DNA of 64,000 nucleotides. Source: Gemmatimonadales bacterium. GTDB lineage: Bacteria; Gemmatimonadota; Gemmatimonadetes; Gemmatimonadales; GWC2-71-9. The stretch covers positions 62,001-126,000 of the forward strand of contig DATAOI010000022.1 in the NCBI GenBank assembly GCA_036265815.1, read 5' to 3'. Below are positions 52,459 to 62,373 of the stretch, one piece after another. Position numbers and translations under genes: made by a program. Position 1 is the stretch's first letter; each line of letters opens with the position of its first letter. The notes under the pieces are model-generated. The model worked only from the letters and a program-made list of their open reading frames with translations, searched no databases and had not been told where the DNA came from.

Positions 52459-54633
52459 ATGATAGGACCCGAAACCCGCCCCCGAATCCCCCGCTCCGCC
52501 TTCCGGCAAGCCACCCTGTTCGTGCCGCTGCTGGCGATGCTCGGCCGTGGCGTGGAAGCCCAGCAGCCCAGTCCGTCAGATTCGGTCCGGCGGGATACCA
52601 CCCGGGTCACCCGTCTGCCGGATATCAACGTGTCGGCCACCCGCTCGGCGGAGCCCCTGGAGCGGGTGCCCTATGCCACCGGTGTGCTCAACCGGGGTGA
52701 CCTGCAGCGCGGCCAGCAGACGGTCGGCCTCGATGAAGCGCTGAACAACCTGCCGGGTGTCGTGGTCTCCAACCGCTACAACTTTTCCCTGGACCAACGG
52801 ATCTCGATCCGCGGTTTCGGGAGCCGTTCCAACTTCGGGGTGAGGGGCATCAAGATCCTGCTCGATGGCGTCCCCCAGACGCTGCCGGACGGGCAGAGCC
52901 AGCTCACCAACGTCGAGTTTGCCAATATCGGGCGGGCAGAGGTGCTGCGGGGCTCGAGCTCCTCACTGTACGGAAACGCCTCCGGCGGGGTGATCTCGTT
53001 TCAGAGCGAGCCGGCGGCCGCGGCGCCATTCGCCCAGCGGGTACGGGTCCAGGGCGGCACAGGGAAGGAGGGGAACGACGACTTTTACAAGTGGCAAAGC
53101 TGGAGCTCCGGCCGGCTGGGGAGCGCCAGCGGAACGCTGTCCCTGTCGCAGTTCAAGGCCGACGGCTTTCGCGAGCACAGCGGGGCGGAGGTGCGGCAGC
53201 TGAATGCAGGGATCGACTACGTGTTCTCCGGCAGCACGATCGGGACGCTCAGGTTCAGCGCGGCGGACGACCCGCGGGCGGAGAACCCCGGGGCACTCAC
53301 CTATGCGGAATGGATGGCCAATCCTGATTCGGCCGCGGCCAGCAACATCCTCCGGCGGGCCGACAAGGACGTCCAGCAGCAGCAGCTCTCCCTCGGTGCC
53401 CGGCATGTCGACCCGGCGGGGAACGAGGTCGCCGTCACGGTCTTCGGGGTGCTACGCGATCTCAAGAATCCGCTCGCCGCGCCACCGCAGGGTGGTCCAA
53501 CGGGCATGACGATCGGAACCTACGTCGATATCGGTCGTGTGGTGGGCGGGGCTCGCGCCAGCGCGACATACCGTCTGGGCTCGGCCAGCTGGTCACCCCA
53601 GCTAACCACTGGAGCGGACCTGCAGCGCATGCGGGACAACCGGCAGAACCTGGTGGCCGTCTCAGGCGTGCCGACCGATAGCGTGCTGATCGACCAGCGG
53701 GAGAAGATCACCGAGTTCGGCCCCTTCGCCCAGCTCGCCTGGACGCCGAACAAGCGCTTTCTGGTGAGCGGCGGGGTCCGTTACGACTGGGTGCGGTTCG
53801 ACGTGCTCGATCGTCATCTCAGCGACGGGCTCGACAACAGCGGGGTGCGCACCAACGCGGCGTTCAGCGGCAACATCGGTGCCAGCTGGAGTGCCAGCGA
53901 GCAGTTCGTGCCGTACGTGAACCTCTCGACCTCGTTCGAGACCCCGACCACCACCGAGCTGGCCAACCAGCCCAACGGAACCGGCGGCTTCAACAGCGCG
54001 CTCAAGCCCCAACGGGCGGTCACGTACGAGGTCGGCGCGCGGGGACGCGCCTCTTCTCGAGTCTCCTATTCGGCGGCGTTCTTCATCGGCCGGATCACCG
54101 ATGCCCTGGTGCAACAGCAGGAGGTGGGGGGCCGTGCCTTCTTCGTGAACGCCGGCAAGACTCACAACGACGGCGCCGAGCTGGGGCTCACGGTGACGCC
54201 CGTGGACGGGCTGAGCTTGAGCGGCGCCTACACCTTCGCGCACTACCGGTTCGCCACCGGCGACGCTCTCGACGGCAACAAGCTACCCGGCGTACCGGAT
54301 CACTTCTGGCGGTTGGGCCTCAGAACCAACCTCTTCAGTGGGCTCTACGTCGACGCCGACCACACCATCAGCTCCTCGCTCTTCGCCGACGATGCCAACA
54401 GCATCCCGGTGGACGCCTGGGGCGCCGGCGTCACCAACCTGCGAGTCGGCTGGAGCGGCAACGCGGGCAGCATGCAGCTCTCACCGTTCGTCGGGTTCAA
54501 CAATCTGTGGGACCGGCGGTACGTCGGCTCGGTGACCATCAACGGGAACTTCGGGCGGGTGTTCGAGCCGGCGCCGGGCCGGGTGGTCTACATCGGAACC
54601 GAGATCGGATACCGGACGGCGGCAGAGCCGTAG
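52459..54633 (+). CDS. TonB-dependent outer-membrane receptor
   Basis: This 724-residue protein has a signal peptide (ATLFVPLLAMLGRGVEA), a plug domain with DEALNNLPGVVVSNR, RGFGSRSNFGVRGI and GSSSSLYGNASGGVI, and a large beta-barrel ending in an aromatic/hydrophobic strand. GGAG lies before the ATG. It resembles iron-complex receptors such as FecA-like proteins, but ligand cannot be told. Fur is encoded nearby on the other strand, which fits iron control. The barrel is complete. Confidence 0.93.
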   Translation: MIGPETRPRIPRSAFRQATLFVPLLAMLGRGVEAQQPSPSDSVRRDTTRVTRLPDINVSATRSAEPLERVPYATGVLNRGDLQRGQQTVGLDEALNNLPGVVVSNRYNFSLDQRISIRGFGSRSNFGVRGIKILLDGVPQTLPDGQSQLTNVEFANIGRAEVLRGSSSSLYGNASGGVISFQSEPAAAAPFAQRVRVQGGTGKEGNDDFYKWQSWSSGRLGSASGTLSLSQFKADGFREHSGAEVRQLNAGIDYVFSGSTIGTLRFSAADDPRAENPGALTYAEWMANPDSAAASNILRRADKDVQQQQLSLGARHVDPAGNEVAVTVFGVLRDLKNPLAAPPQGGPTGMTIGTYVDIGRVVGGARASATYRLGSASWSPQLTTGADLQRMRDNRQNLVAVSGVPTDSVLIDQREKITEFGPFAQLAWTPNKRFLVSGGVRYDWVRFDVLDRHLSDGLDNSGVRTNAAFSGNIGASWSASEQFVPYVNLSTSFETPTTTELANQPNGTGGFNSALKPQRAVTYEVGARGRASSRVSYSAAFFIGRITDALVQQQEVGGRAFFVNAGKTHNDGAELGLTVTPVDGLSLSGAYTFAHYRFATGDALDGNKLPGVPDHFWRLGLRTNLFSGLYVDADHTISSSLFADDANSIPVDAWGAGVTNLRVGWSGNAGSMQLSPFVGFNNLWDRRYVGSVTINGNFGRVFEPAPGRVVYIGTEIGYRTAAEP

Positions 54634-54645
54634 AGGCGCAGAGCC

Positions 54646-57111
54646 CTAGAGGAGCGAGACGGGGTCCCGATCGATCACGATTCTGGCGCCCCGGCTCCGC
54701 GGCAGGCGGGCCGCCGCATATCGCACCACCCGACCAAGCGACTCCGCCGGACCCTTGAGCAGCACGTGCCACCGCCAACGGTCCTTGAGCTTGGCCAGCG
54801 GGCACGGCGCTGGCCCGAGGACCGTAATCGGCAGTCCGTGCGTTGCTGCCAGCGCCTGGCACCAGTCCGCCAGGCCCGCCGCCGCCCGGCCGACCGCCAC
54901 CTCGTCCAGCCCCGACACTAGCAGGTTGACTAGCGACACTTCCGGGGGATACGGCGGCGACGAACGCAGCAGTCGCTCTTCCCGCAGGAAGCCCTCCACG
55001 TCGTGCCGCGCCGCCCAGACCAGCGCATGGTGGGTGGGATGCCGCGTCTGCACCAGCACCCGTCCTCCCTTGGGCCCCCGCCCCGTTCTCCCCGCCACCT
55101 GGGCCAGCAGCTGAAAGGTGCGCTCCGCCGAGCGGAAATCCGGGAGGTAGAGTCCGGTGTCGGCATCGGCCACGCCCACCAGCGTCACGTTGGGGAAGTC
55201 GAGCCCCTTGGCGATCATCTGAGTGCCGATCAGCAGGTCCACGTCACCCGCGCCAACCGCGCCGAGAATCCGCTGGTGCGACCACTTGGTACTGGTGGTG
55301 TCGAGATCCATCCTGGCGATCCGGGCCTGGGGATAGCGCTCCGTCAGCAGCCGCTCGAGTTGCTGGGTCCCGATCCCTCGCATCTGCTGCACCGGATTGG
55401 CGCAGGCCCGGCAGGTGAACGGCAGCGCCTCCTGATGTCCGCAATAATGACATCGCAGCCCGGGCGGCGTCTGATGCACCGTGAGCGAGATGCTGCAGCG
55501 GGGACATTGCCAGACCTCCCCGCAGTCGGGGCACTGGAGGAAGGCCGCGAAGCCCCGGCGGTTGAGCAGCAGCAGCGCCTGCTCCCCCCGGGCGAGCGCG
55601 GCGACGATGGCCGCGTCCAGTGACTCGGACCAGGCGAGGCCACCCGTGACCGCGACCTTCGGCGTGGTCCGGAGATCGATCAGCTCGACCGGCGGCAGCG
55701 GACGGGCCCCGATCCGCTGGGGAAGCCGCAGCAGTCGAGGCCGGCGCTCCTGGCTCGCTGGCCCGGCCTCCGCTCGGACCAGCGTCTCGAGCGACGGTGT
55801 GGCGCTGCCGAGCACGAGCCGGGCGCCCTCGATCCGCGCCCGCACGGCCGCCACATCGCGCGCGTGATAGCGTGGGGTTTCGCCGTTCTTGTACGTTGCC
55901 TCGTGCTCCTCGTCCAGCACGATCATGCCGAGGTTCGCCACCGGCGCGAAGATGGCGGAGCGGGCCCCCACCGCCACTCGGCGCTCGCCTCGCCGGAGCA
56001 TGCGCCAAGCATCGGCCCGCTCACCGTCGGACAGGGCGCTGTGCAGGACGGCCACCTGATCGCCGAACGCTCCGCGAAAACGGCTCACCGTCTGCGGTGT
56101 CAGGCCAATCTCGGGCACCAGCACGATGGCGCCCCGCCCGGCATCCAGCATCCGCCGCACTGCCTCGAGGTAGACCAGTGTCTTGCCGCTGCCGGTGACG
56201 CCCAGGAGGAGCGCGCTGTCGCCGGGGGCGAGCGCTTCGATCGCGGCGAGGGCAACAGCCTGATCCGGGGTGAGCTCGGTGGGTGGTGGCGTCCCCGGTG
56301 AATCCGCGAACGGATCCCGCAGCCGCTCGGCGAGTTCGATACGCACCAGACCGCGAGCCTCCAGCGCGCGAATCACCGCCGGCGTGAAGCCGAGCTGGGT
56401 CACCACGTGCTTCACCTGCGCACCGCCGCCGAGCTGCTCCAACGCCTCGTACAACCGGCGCTGTTTGGGAGCCCGCCGGAAGAGCGCGTCGCGCTCGAGC
56501 AGGGTGGGAGCGTCGCCCCCGAGCGTGACGACCCGCTCGGTGGCCCCAGCTCCGCCGACGTCGGGCGGCTCGACCCGGAGCTCGACCGCGCCGACCCGCG
56601 CCAGCCGGTCGAGCACTTCCCAGAGCGGGCGCCGGAGCGCCCGTGCGGCGGTGGCTACCGATGCCTCGCCGCCACGATCACCCAGCCAGTCGAGCACATT
56701 GCCGGCAAAGCCGCCGGTGACCCGGGCCGTCGTGCGCAGGGAAACGACCACCTCGGAGGCGCCCCACATGCCGGCGGGGAGGACGCACTTGAGGGTCAGT
56801 CCGAGCGGTGCGCCGTAGTAGCCCGCGATCCACTCGGCCGCCGCGAGCACGCCGGCCGGAACCGCCGGCTCCTCGTCCGGGGCCGCCAGGATGTCCCTCG
56901 GCTCGGCCTCCGGTGCCGGCGCGTCCGCGCTCACCACGATGCCGATCAGCTCGCGGCGGCGTACCGGCACCACCACCCGGGCGCCGGGGACCACCCGGTC
57001 TTCCAGCGTCTCGGGGATTCGGTAGGTGTACGAGGAAGCGAGCGGGAGCGGGAGGGCAACCTGGGCGAACCGCGCCGGCGACGCCGGCGGTGAGACCGAG
57101 CCGGTGGTCAT
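54646..57111 (-). CDS. priA: Primosomal protein N' (PriA helicase)
   Basis: PriA restarts stalled replication forks. The 821-residue protein has an N-terminal DNA-binding domain, Walker A GVTGSGKT, the DEEH box VLDEEHE, and eight zinc cysteines in CPDCGEVWQCPRCS and CHYCGHQEALPFTCRAC, followed by the C-terminal helicase motifs (GTQMIAKGLDFPNVTLV, QVAGRTGRG). ATG at 57111 overlaps the epimerase stop as ATGA; longer upstream frames are Arg/Gly-rich antisense. Confidence 0.96.
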   Translation of the reverse strand: MTTGSVSPPASPARFAQVALPLPLASSYTYRIPETLEDRVVPGARVVVPVRRRELIGIVVSADAPAPEAEPRDILAAPDEEPAVPAGVLAAAEWIAGYYGAPLGLTLKCVLPAGMWGASEVVVSLRTTARVTGGFAGNVLDWLGDRGGEASVATAARALRRPLWEVLDRLARVGAVELRVEPPDVGGAGATERVVTLGGDAPTLLERDALFRRAPKQRRLYEALEQLGGGAQVKHVVTQLGFTPAVIRALEARGLVRIELAERLRDPFADSPGTPPPTELTPDQAVALAAIEALAPGDSALLLGVTGSGKTLVYLEAVRRMLDAGRGAIVLVPEIGLTPQTVSRFRGAFGDQVAVLHSALSDGERADAWRMLRRGERRVAVGARSAIFAPVANLGMIVLDEEHEATYKNGETPRYHARDVAAVRARIEGARLVLGSATPSLETLVRAEAGPASQERRPRLLRLPQRIGARPLPPVELIDLRTTPKVAVTGGLAWSESLDAAIVAALARGEQALLLLNRRGFAAFLQCPDCGEVWQCPRCSISLTVHQTPPGLRCHYCGHQEALPFTCRACANPVQQMRGIGTQQLERLLTERYPQARIARMDLDTTSTKWSHQRILGAVGAGDVDLLIGTQMIAKGLDFPNVTLVGVADADTGLYLPDFRSAERTFQLLAQVAGRTGRGPKGGRVLVQTRHPTHHALVWAARHDVEGFLREERLLRSSPPYPPEVSLVNLLVSGLDEVAVGRAAAGLADWCQALAATHGLPITVLGPAPCPLAKLKDRWRWHVLLKGPAESLGRVVRYAAARLPRSRGARIVIDRDPVSLL

Positions 57112-58133
57112 CTCGCCTGGACGCCGAGCCCCGGGCCTGCGGGAAGGGTCACCCGCCCGCCGTCGATCGACGCGCCCTGAAACGGATCGTTGGCGAGCAG
57201 GGCCGCGCCGTCCAGATCGACGATGTCCACCAGAGGCGTGAAATGTGCGGCCGCGGTGATGCCGAGCGAGCTCTCGATCATGCAACCCACCATCACCATC
57301 ATCCCGTGCGCTCGAGCGATGGCGATCATCCGAATCGCCTCCCGCAGGCTGCCGCACTTGGCGAGCTTGATATTGATCCCGTCCACCTTTCCGACCAGCC
57401 GGGGAATGTCGACGGCGGTCTCGCAGCTCTCGTCGGCGATGACCGGAATCGACGCGCGGCGGGTGATCTCGCCGAGGCCATCCAGCTCACTCGGCGGCAG
57501 CGGCTGCTCCAGCACGGTGACGCCGAACTCCTGTAGCACCGGGAGCATGGCGATGGCCCGCTTGACGGTCCAGCCGCAGTTGGCGTCGACCCGAATCTCC
57601 TTGTCCGTGGTGTCGCGGATGGTCCGCAGGATCTCGACGTCGCGGTCGGTGCCCAGCTTGATCTTGAGGATGGGATATTGGGCCGCCTCGAGCACCTTGG
57701 CCCGGAGCTTCTCCGGCGTGTCCAGTCCGATGGTGAAGGTGGACATCGGCGCCTTGGCGGGGTCGAGCCCCCAGAGCTGATACACGGGTACCCCGAGTCG
57801 CTTGCCCGCCAGGTCGTGCAGGGCCGCCGAGAGCGCTGAGCGGGCCGCCGGATTTCGCCGCAACATGGTGGCCCAGCGGCGCTCGGTCTCCTCCAGATCG
57901 AACGGGCTCTCCGGCATCTCGCAGGCGTACAGGTTGAGCGCGGAGAGCACCGACTCGGGCGTCTCGCCGTAGAACTTGGTCGGCGCGGCTTCGCCCCACC
58001 CCTCGTGGCCGTCGCCATCGCGCAGGCGCACCCAGATGGTCCGGTAGTCACTCTGGCCCCCGCGCGCGATGATGAACGGATGCTTGGTCCGGAGCTCGAG
58101 GAACTCGGCTTCCAGATGAAGGCGCTGGGTCAC
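57108..58133 (-). CDS. L-Ala-D/L-Glu epimerase (enolase superfamily)
   Basis: This enzyme epimerises L-Ala-D-Glu from murein peptides to L-Ala-L-Glu for reuse. The 341-residue protein has the enolase-superfamily layout: Lys157/Lys159 in KIKLG, metal ligands Asp183 (RVDANCGW), Glu209 (LEQPLP) and Asp234 (IADES), Lys in INIKLAKCG, and the DLDG motif typical of dipeptide epimerases. Substrate is inferred from these motifs and from the nagZ-anmK-murQ set in the same window. It starts with GTG and couples to priA by ATGA. Confidence 0.85.
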   Translation of the reverse strand: MTQRLHLEAEFLELRTKHPFIIARGGQSDYRTIWVRLRDGDGHEGWGEAAPTKFYGETPESVLSALNLYACEMPESPFDLEETERRWATMLRRNPAARSALSAALHDLAGKRLGVPVYQLWGLDPAKAPMSTFTIGLDTPEKLRAKVLEAAQYPILKIKLGTDRDVEILRTIRDTTDKEIRVDANCGWTVKRAIAMLPVLQEFGVTVLEQPLPPSELDGLGEITRRASIPVIADESCETAVDIPRLVGKVDGINIKLAKCGSLREAIRMIAIARAHGMMVMVGCMIESSLGITAAAHFTPLVDIVDLDGAALLANDPFQGASIDGGRVTLPAGPGLGVQAR

Positions 58134-58181
58134 GGGAGCCTCGGACTGGTCGGAGGGTGGTCGGGGGGCGCGGCTTGTAGA

Positions 58182-59078
58182 CTAGGCGAGCGCGGTCACG
58201 TGCGCCAGCGCCCCATCAGCGAGGCGGGAGGGAACGTAGCCGCCCTCCAGCAGCCCGACGATCGGCGCGTGGGGCAGCCGCTCGCGAAGCCGCAGCGTCA
58301 GGTCGGCGTAATGTGCGGGCTCCAGGGTGAAGCCGCCGAGCGGATCGCCCCGCATAGAGTCGAAGCCGGCGGAGACGAGGACCAGCGCTGGGCTCCAGTC
58401 CTGGGTCGCGGCCTGGACGGCCGCCCAGAGATCGTCCACGTAGAGCGTCGGCGGCTTCCCGGGCCCGCGCGGAACGTTGAAGATGTTGCCCACTCCCCGC
58501 TCCTCCGCCATCCCGGTGCCAGGATACCACGGGTGCTGGTGCAGCGAGACATAGCGGACCGTCTCATCGGCCTGGACCAGCGCCTGAGTGCCGTTGCCGT
58601 GGTGCACGTCCCAATCCACGATCAGCACGCGGCGGTGGCCAGCCGCCTGCGCGTGCCGCGCAGCGACCACCACGTTGTTGGTGAGACAGAACCCCATGCC
58701 TCTGGCGGCCAGTGCATGATGGCCGGGCGGACGGATGGCGGCGAAGGCATTCCCTCGCCCGGCCAGGGCATGCTCCACCGCCGCGAGCGCGGCACCGGTG
58801 GCGCCAAGGACCGCAGCCCAGCTCGCATCGTTCAGAATGGTGTCGAGAAAGAGCGCACCGCCGCCCCGCGCGCTCATCGATTCGAGACTGCGAAGATAGT
58901 TGTCGGGATGAACGGCGAGGAGTGCCTCACGGGGCCCCGGCGCGGCCTCGATTACATGGACGGCGGAGCGGCTCCGGAGCGCGGAGAGCAGCACGTTGAG
59001 TCGGGCGGGCGTCTCCGGGTGGTCGGGGCCGGGGTCGTGCCGCAGACAGTCCGGGTGCGTGAAGACGCGAATGGGCAC
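58182..59078 (-). CDS. Histone-deacetylase-family hydrolase (AcuC/APAH type)
   Basis: This 298-residue zinc amidohydrolase has the full HDAC active site: HPETPARL, IRPPGHHA (His120-His121), DWDVHHGNGTQ (Asp157, His159 as zinc ligands), SAGFDSMRGDPLGG (Asp240) and the catalytic Tyr in LEGGY. Bacterial members act on acetylpolyamines, acetoin-pathway enzymes or acetyl-lysine. It lies 14 bases after the ubiquitin-fold gene on the same strand, so the two may be co-transcribed. Confidence 0.92.
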   Translation of the reverse strand: MPIRVFTHPDCLRHDPGPDHPETPARLNVLLSALRSRSAVHVIEAAPGPREALLAVHPDNYLRSLESMSARGGGALFLDTILNDASWAAVLGATGAALAAVEHALAGRGNAFAAIRPPGHHALAARGMGFCLTNNVVVAARHAQAAGHRRVLIVDWDVHHGNGTQALVQADETVRYVSLHQHPWYPGTGMAEERGVGNIFNVPRGPGKPPTLYVDDLWAAVQAATQDWSPALVLVSAGFDSMRGDPLGGFTLEPAHYADLTLRLRERLPHAPIVGLLEGGYVPSRLADGALAHVTALA

Positions 59079-59092
59079 CCGGGGTGCTCCCG

Positions 59093-59353
59093 CTAGCGAA
59101 CCGGCTGCCGGCGGCGGCGAAGCACGATCAGCGCCCCGTTGGGCACCAGCCCCGCCTCGGCCAATGAGCGCGACTCGTCCTCCAACTCGGCACCGCGGAA
59201 CTTGAGGAGGTACGCGTCCGGATTGCCGATGACCCGGGTGGCCTGAAGCGCCTGCCGCTTCACTTCGGCCAGCGGCGTGGAGGCCGGGAGATCGAGCCGC
59301 ACCTGGTCCCAGGCATCCTGGACCATGACGCGCAGCGGGATGACCGCGCTCAC
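59093..59353 (-). CDS. Ubiquitin-fold (YukD-like beta-grasp) small protein
   Basis: The 86-residue product shows a ubiquitin-type pattern: a first beta hairpin (LRVMVQDAWDQVRLDLP), an amphipathic helix (LAEVKRQALQA), a strand (YLLKFRGAELEDE, cf. IFAGKQLEDG in ubiquitin), a short SLAEAGLVPNG turn (cf. TLSDYNIQKES) and a final strand ALIVLRRRR. It ends in QPVR, not GG, so it is not an obvious conjugation modifier. YukD-type proteins occur in type VII secretion operons, but no EssC or WXG100 gene is in the window. ATG overlaps the stop of the 90-residue partner. Fold is inferred from sequence pattern alone. Confidence 0.7.
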   Translation of the reverse strand: MSAVIPLRVMVQDAWDQVRLDLPASTPLAEVKRQALQATRVIGNPDAYLLKFRGAELEDESRSLAEAGLVPNGALIVLRRRRQPVR

Positions 59354-59622
59354 GCCACGGTCTCCGAGGGCGCGGGCAGCGTGGAGAGGAACCGGTCGAC
59401 CTGCTGGTCGAACAGCAGAGTCGAGGCGCGCACCCGGGTCCCGTCCCCCGAGGCCATCACCGCGATCGCGATCTCCTCCCCGCCCTGGCCGCGCAGCGTC
59501 AGGTAAGTGGGCCCCTCCTTCTCCGGAAATGCGGCCTGCATCGGGATCCGCTCCCCGAAGAACCGCTTGGCCCGGCGAAGCACCTCCGCGCCGTCCAGCG
59601 TCGTGACGACCTGGTACACCAT
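59350..59622 (-). CDS. Small protein paired with the ubiquitin-fold gene, unknown
   Basis: This 90-residue protein has an N-terminal helix with LRRAKRFFGERIPMQA, then beta strands (PTYLTLRGQGG, EIAIAVMASG, TRVRASTLLF) and a C-terminal helix, a compact alpha/beta domain a little like a truncated START/SRPBCC fold. No catalytic residues stand out. Its ATG lies eight bases after the beta-propeller stop and its TGA overlaps the ATG of the ubiquitin-fold gene, so the two are translationally coupled. Confidence 0.7.
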   Translation of the reverse strand: MVYQVVTTLDGAEVLRRAKRFFGERIPMQAAFPEKEGPTYLTLRGQGGEEIAIAVMASGDGTRVRASTLLFDQQVDRFLSTLPAPSETVA

Positions 59623-59630
59623 GGCGAGAC

Positions 59631-60707
59631 TCAGTGGGTTGAGGTTTGCTGGCCCACGGAGCGGATGGCGATCCCCGTCGGCTGGCCCGGTACCGCGATG
59701 CTGGAGATCAGCCTGCGGGAGGCAAGGTCGATGACGTCCACCGCCCCGGGATCGGCGCCGATCGATTCGCAGGACACGTACGCCAGCCGTCCGTCGGGCG
59801 AGAAGGCCACGCCGTGCACGACCTTCTTGCTGGTGGAAATCCGGGCCAGCTCGGTCAGGCCGACGGCGTCAACCAGGCTCACGCTCTGGTCCTTCTTGTT
59901 GGTGACGATCACCAGCTTGCCGTCGGGCGACGGCTCCACGTTGTAGGCGCCCTTCCCCAGCGGGATCTCCTTCGTCCGGGTGAGCGTGGCCGCATCCCAG
60001 ACCTGCAGGCTGTTGCCGTAATTACAGGCGACGTAGAGCCGGCGGTCGTCCGGTGAGACCGACACGAACGTGGGCGCGCATTCCATCGACATGCCCGCCA
60101 TCGCGTGGGGCCCTCCGGTTGCGGCCCGCCGGGTGATGGCGAAGGTGCCCACCTGGAGCTCCAGGATCTCGTCACTGTGCATGCAGGAGAGATAGACCCG
60201 AGTGCCCGCATGATTCACCTTCACCCCGTGCGGCATATCGCAGGACGGGAGGTCGGTGATCTTGGTCATGGTGGGGAGATGAACCACCGAGACGACGTTG
60301 ACCCGGGGATGATCCCCGTGGAAGTCGGAGTTGGCCACGAAGGCGAACTGGCCGTCGGGCGTGAGCCCGATGGTGGTGGGAAAGAGCTCGACTTCGGCGC
60401 GGCCAAGGAGCGTGTCCCCCGCCACGTCGAGCTTCCAGAGCGAGCCGAATGGCGTGCCGTGCGCGATGGTGACGTAGTAGCTCTTCTGATCGCGCGAGAC
60501 CGCGAGGTTGTGCGGACCGTCGTTGTCGGACGGCATGAGGCCGACCGGCACCACATGATCGCGCGCCAGCCCTCCCGCCACCGGCTTGAGCCAGGTGACG
60601 AGGTCGGCGGATTCACTCACCACGCCGACCCGGTAGCCCGGGTCCGCACTCTGGGCCTGCGCTGCTCCGGCGAGCCCAAGGCTCGCCACCGCCAGCCGGC
60701 GAATCAC
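59631..60707 (-). CDS. Secreted YVTN-type beta-propeller protein
   Basis: The GTG at 60707 with GGAAAGGA upstream gives 358 residues with a signal peptide (RLAVASLGLAGAAQAQ). The mature part is a seven-bladed-type propeller; repeats contain GLTPDGQFAFVANS, SVSPDDRRLYVACNYG and AFSPDGRLAYVSCES. Such proteins bind surface ligands or act as scaffolds; no enzymatic residues are evident. It begins 58 bases after glyS and leads into the ubiquitin-fold pair. Confidence 0.88.
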   Translation of the reverse strand: MIRRLAVASLGLAGAAQAQSADPGYRVGVVSESADLVTWLKPVAGGLARDHVVPVGLMPSDNDGPHNLAVSRDQKSYYVTIAHGTPFGSLWKLDVAGDTLLGRAEVELFPTTIGLTPDGQFAFVANSDFHGDHPRVNVVSVVHLPTMTKITDLPSCDMPHGVKVNHAGTRVYLSCMHSDEILELQVGTFAITRRAATGGPHAMAGMSMECAPTFVSVSPDDRRLYVACNYGNSLQVWDAATLTRTKEIPLGKGAYNVEPSPDGKLVIVTNKKDQSVSLVDAVGLTELARISTSKKVVHGVAFSPDGRLAYVSCESIGADPGAVDVIDLASRRLISSIAVPGQPTGIAIRSVGQQTSTH

Positions 60708-60765
60708 TGCGAGGGTCCTTTCCGCGACGAGCGGGGAAGATAACCTGGCGGCACTCCCCGCTGGC

Positions 60766-62094
60766 TCAGAGGCGCGCCGCCAGGTACTCCGCCACCTGGT
60801 CCAGACCCACCCGCTCCTGTTGCATCGAATCGCGATGACGCACGGTGACTGTCCGGGCGCTGGTCGTCTCACCATCCACCGTAATGCCGAACGGGGTACC
60901 CGCCTCGTCCATTCGACGGTAGCGCCGGCCGATCGCGCCGCTGTCGTCGTAGAAACAGGGGAACCGGCGCTTGAGCCCGTGATAGAGCTCGGTGGCCAGC
61001 TCCGGCATTCCATCCTTTTTCACCAGCGGAAAGACGCCCGCCTTGATCGGGGCGACCGCGGGGTGAAGACCGAGCACCACACGGGTCTCTCCTTCCACCT
61101 GCTCCTCACGGTAGGCATCCACCAGCAGGGTCAGCGCCACCCGGTCGGCCCCGGCGGAGGTCTCGACGATGTTGGGGAGGTAGCGCTGGTTGGCCGCCTG
61201 GTCGAAGTACTCCAGCTTCTTGCCGGAGAACTCCTGGTGCCGGCCGAGATCGAAGTCCCCCCGGTTGTGGACCCCTTCGATCTCCTGCCAGCCGAAGGGA
61301 AACTCGTACTGCACGTCGTACGCGGCCCGGGCGTAGTGCGCCAGCTCGGTGGCGTCGTGCTGGTGCCACTGCAGCTTGGCGGGGGTGAGTCCGAGCGCCT
61401 GATGCCACTCCATGCGCCAGGCGCGCCACCGCTCGAACCACTCGGCGTCGGTGCCCGGCTGCACGAAGAACTGCATCTCCATCTGCTCGAACTCGCGGGT
61501 GCGGAAGATGAAGTTCCCCGGGGTGATCTCGTTGCGGAACGCCTTGCCGATCTGGGCGATGCCGAAGGGCACCTTCTGCCGTGAGCTCTGCAGGACGTTG
61601 AGATAGTTGACGTAGATCCCCTGGGCGGTCTCCGGCCTCAGATACACCACGGCCGCCTGCTCCTCCACCGGCCCCATGAAGGTCTTGAACATGAGATTGA
61701 AGAGCCGCGGCTCGGTGAGCGTCCCCTTGTTGCCGCAGACGGGGCACTGGGCATCGGGCTGACCCGGGGTGCCTTTGATGCGCGGGTCGTCCGCGCGGAA
61801 GCGGGTCTTGCAATGGCGGCAGTCGACCAGCGGGTCGGTGAATCCGGCCACGTGACCGGATGCCTCCCACACCCGGGGATGCATCAGGATGGCGGCATCC
61901 AGCCCTTCGATGTCGTCGCGGGCATGCACCATGGCGTCCCACCAGCGATCCTTGACGTTCTTCTTGAGCTCGACGCCCAGCGGCCCGTAATCCCAGACCG
62001 ACCCCAGCCCGCCGTAGATCTCGGAGGACTGGAAGACGAATCCGCGGCGCTTGCAGAGGGAGACCAGCTTGTCCATCAGGGCGGTATCGGCCAT
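60766..62094 (-). CDS. glyS: Glycyl-tRNA synthetase, homodimeric type
   Basis: This 442-residue class II synthetase is the alpha2 type rather than the alpha2-beta2 type. It starts [19 protein letters not shown] and has the [18 protein letters not shown] active-site region, a zinc-like [16 protein letters not shown] module, motif 2 near [20 protein letters not shown] and motif 3 near [10 protein letters not shown]. The anticodon-binding domain closes the protein. ATG at 62094; no T-box leader was seen. The 279-base gap upstream contains GATAAT (62288-62293) and other AT-rich bases suited to divergent promoters. Confidence 0.96.
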   Translation of the reverse strand: MADTALMDKLVSLCKRRGFVFQSSEIYGGLGSVWDYGPLGVELKKNVKDRWWDAMVHARDDIEGLDAAILMHPRVWEASGHVAGFTDPLVDCRHCKTRFRADDPRIKGTPGQPDAQCPVCGNKGTLTEPRLFNLMFKTFMGPVEEQAAVVYLRPETAQGIYVNYLNVLQSSRQKVPFGIAQIGKAFRNEITPGNFIFRTREFEQMEMQFFVQPGTDAEWFERWRAWRMEWHQALGLTPAKLQWHQHDATELAHYARAAYDVQYEFPFGWQEIEGVHNRGDFDLGRHQEFSGKKLEYFDQAANQRYLPNIVETSAGADRVALTLLVDAYREEQVEGETRVVLGLHPAVAPIKAGVFPLVKKDGMPELATELYHGLKRRFPCFYDDSGAIGRRYRRMDEAGTPFGITVDGETTSARTVTVRHRDSMQQERVGLDQVAEYLAARL

Positions 62095-62373
62095 GAAACG
62101 CCAGGCGTTGAAGGGAGGGGCTGTCGGAGCGAGGGAAAATAGGGCGGGACAACGTGCGAAGGAAGCCGCGCGAGGTGCCAGGCAGCCATAATCGCCTCGC
62201 TGGGCCAGGGCCTGATCTGCCGAATCCACGACTTCCCGCAGATGACCCGTTCCGATCCTCCCGATACCGCCGCGCAACACTTCGTAAGATAATTAGCCAC
62301 AATAACTTGACCACGGCCGCCCAGTGGCGGAAATCTTGCTTCTGCAGCGGGCACCGCAACCCGGCCGATACCC

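Noticed and set aside
59093-59353. Complete ubiquitin-like conjugation system
   Set aside because: The small protein ends in QPVR rather than a diglycine, and no E1, E2 or JAB protease gene occurs in the window.
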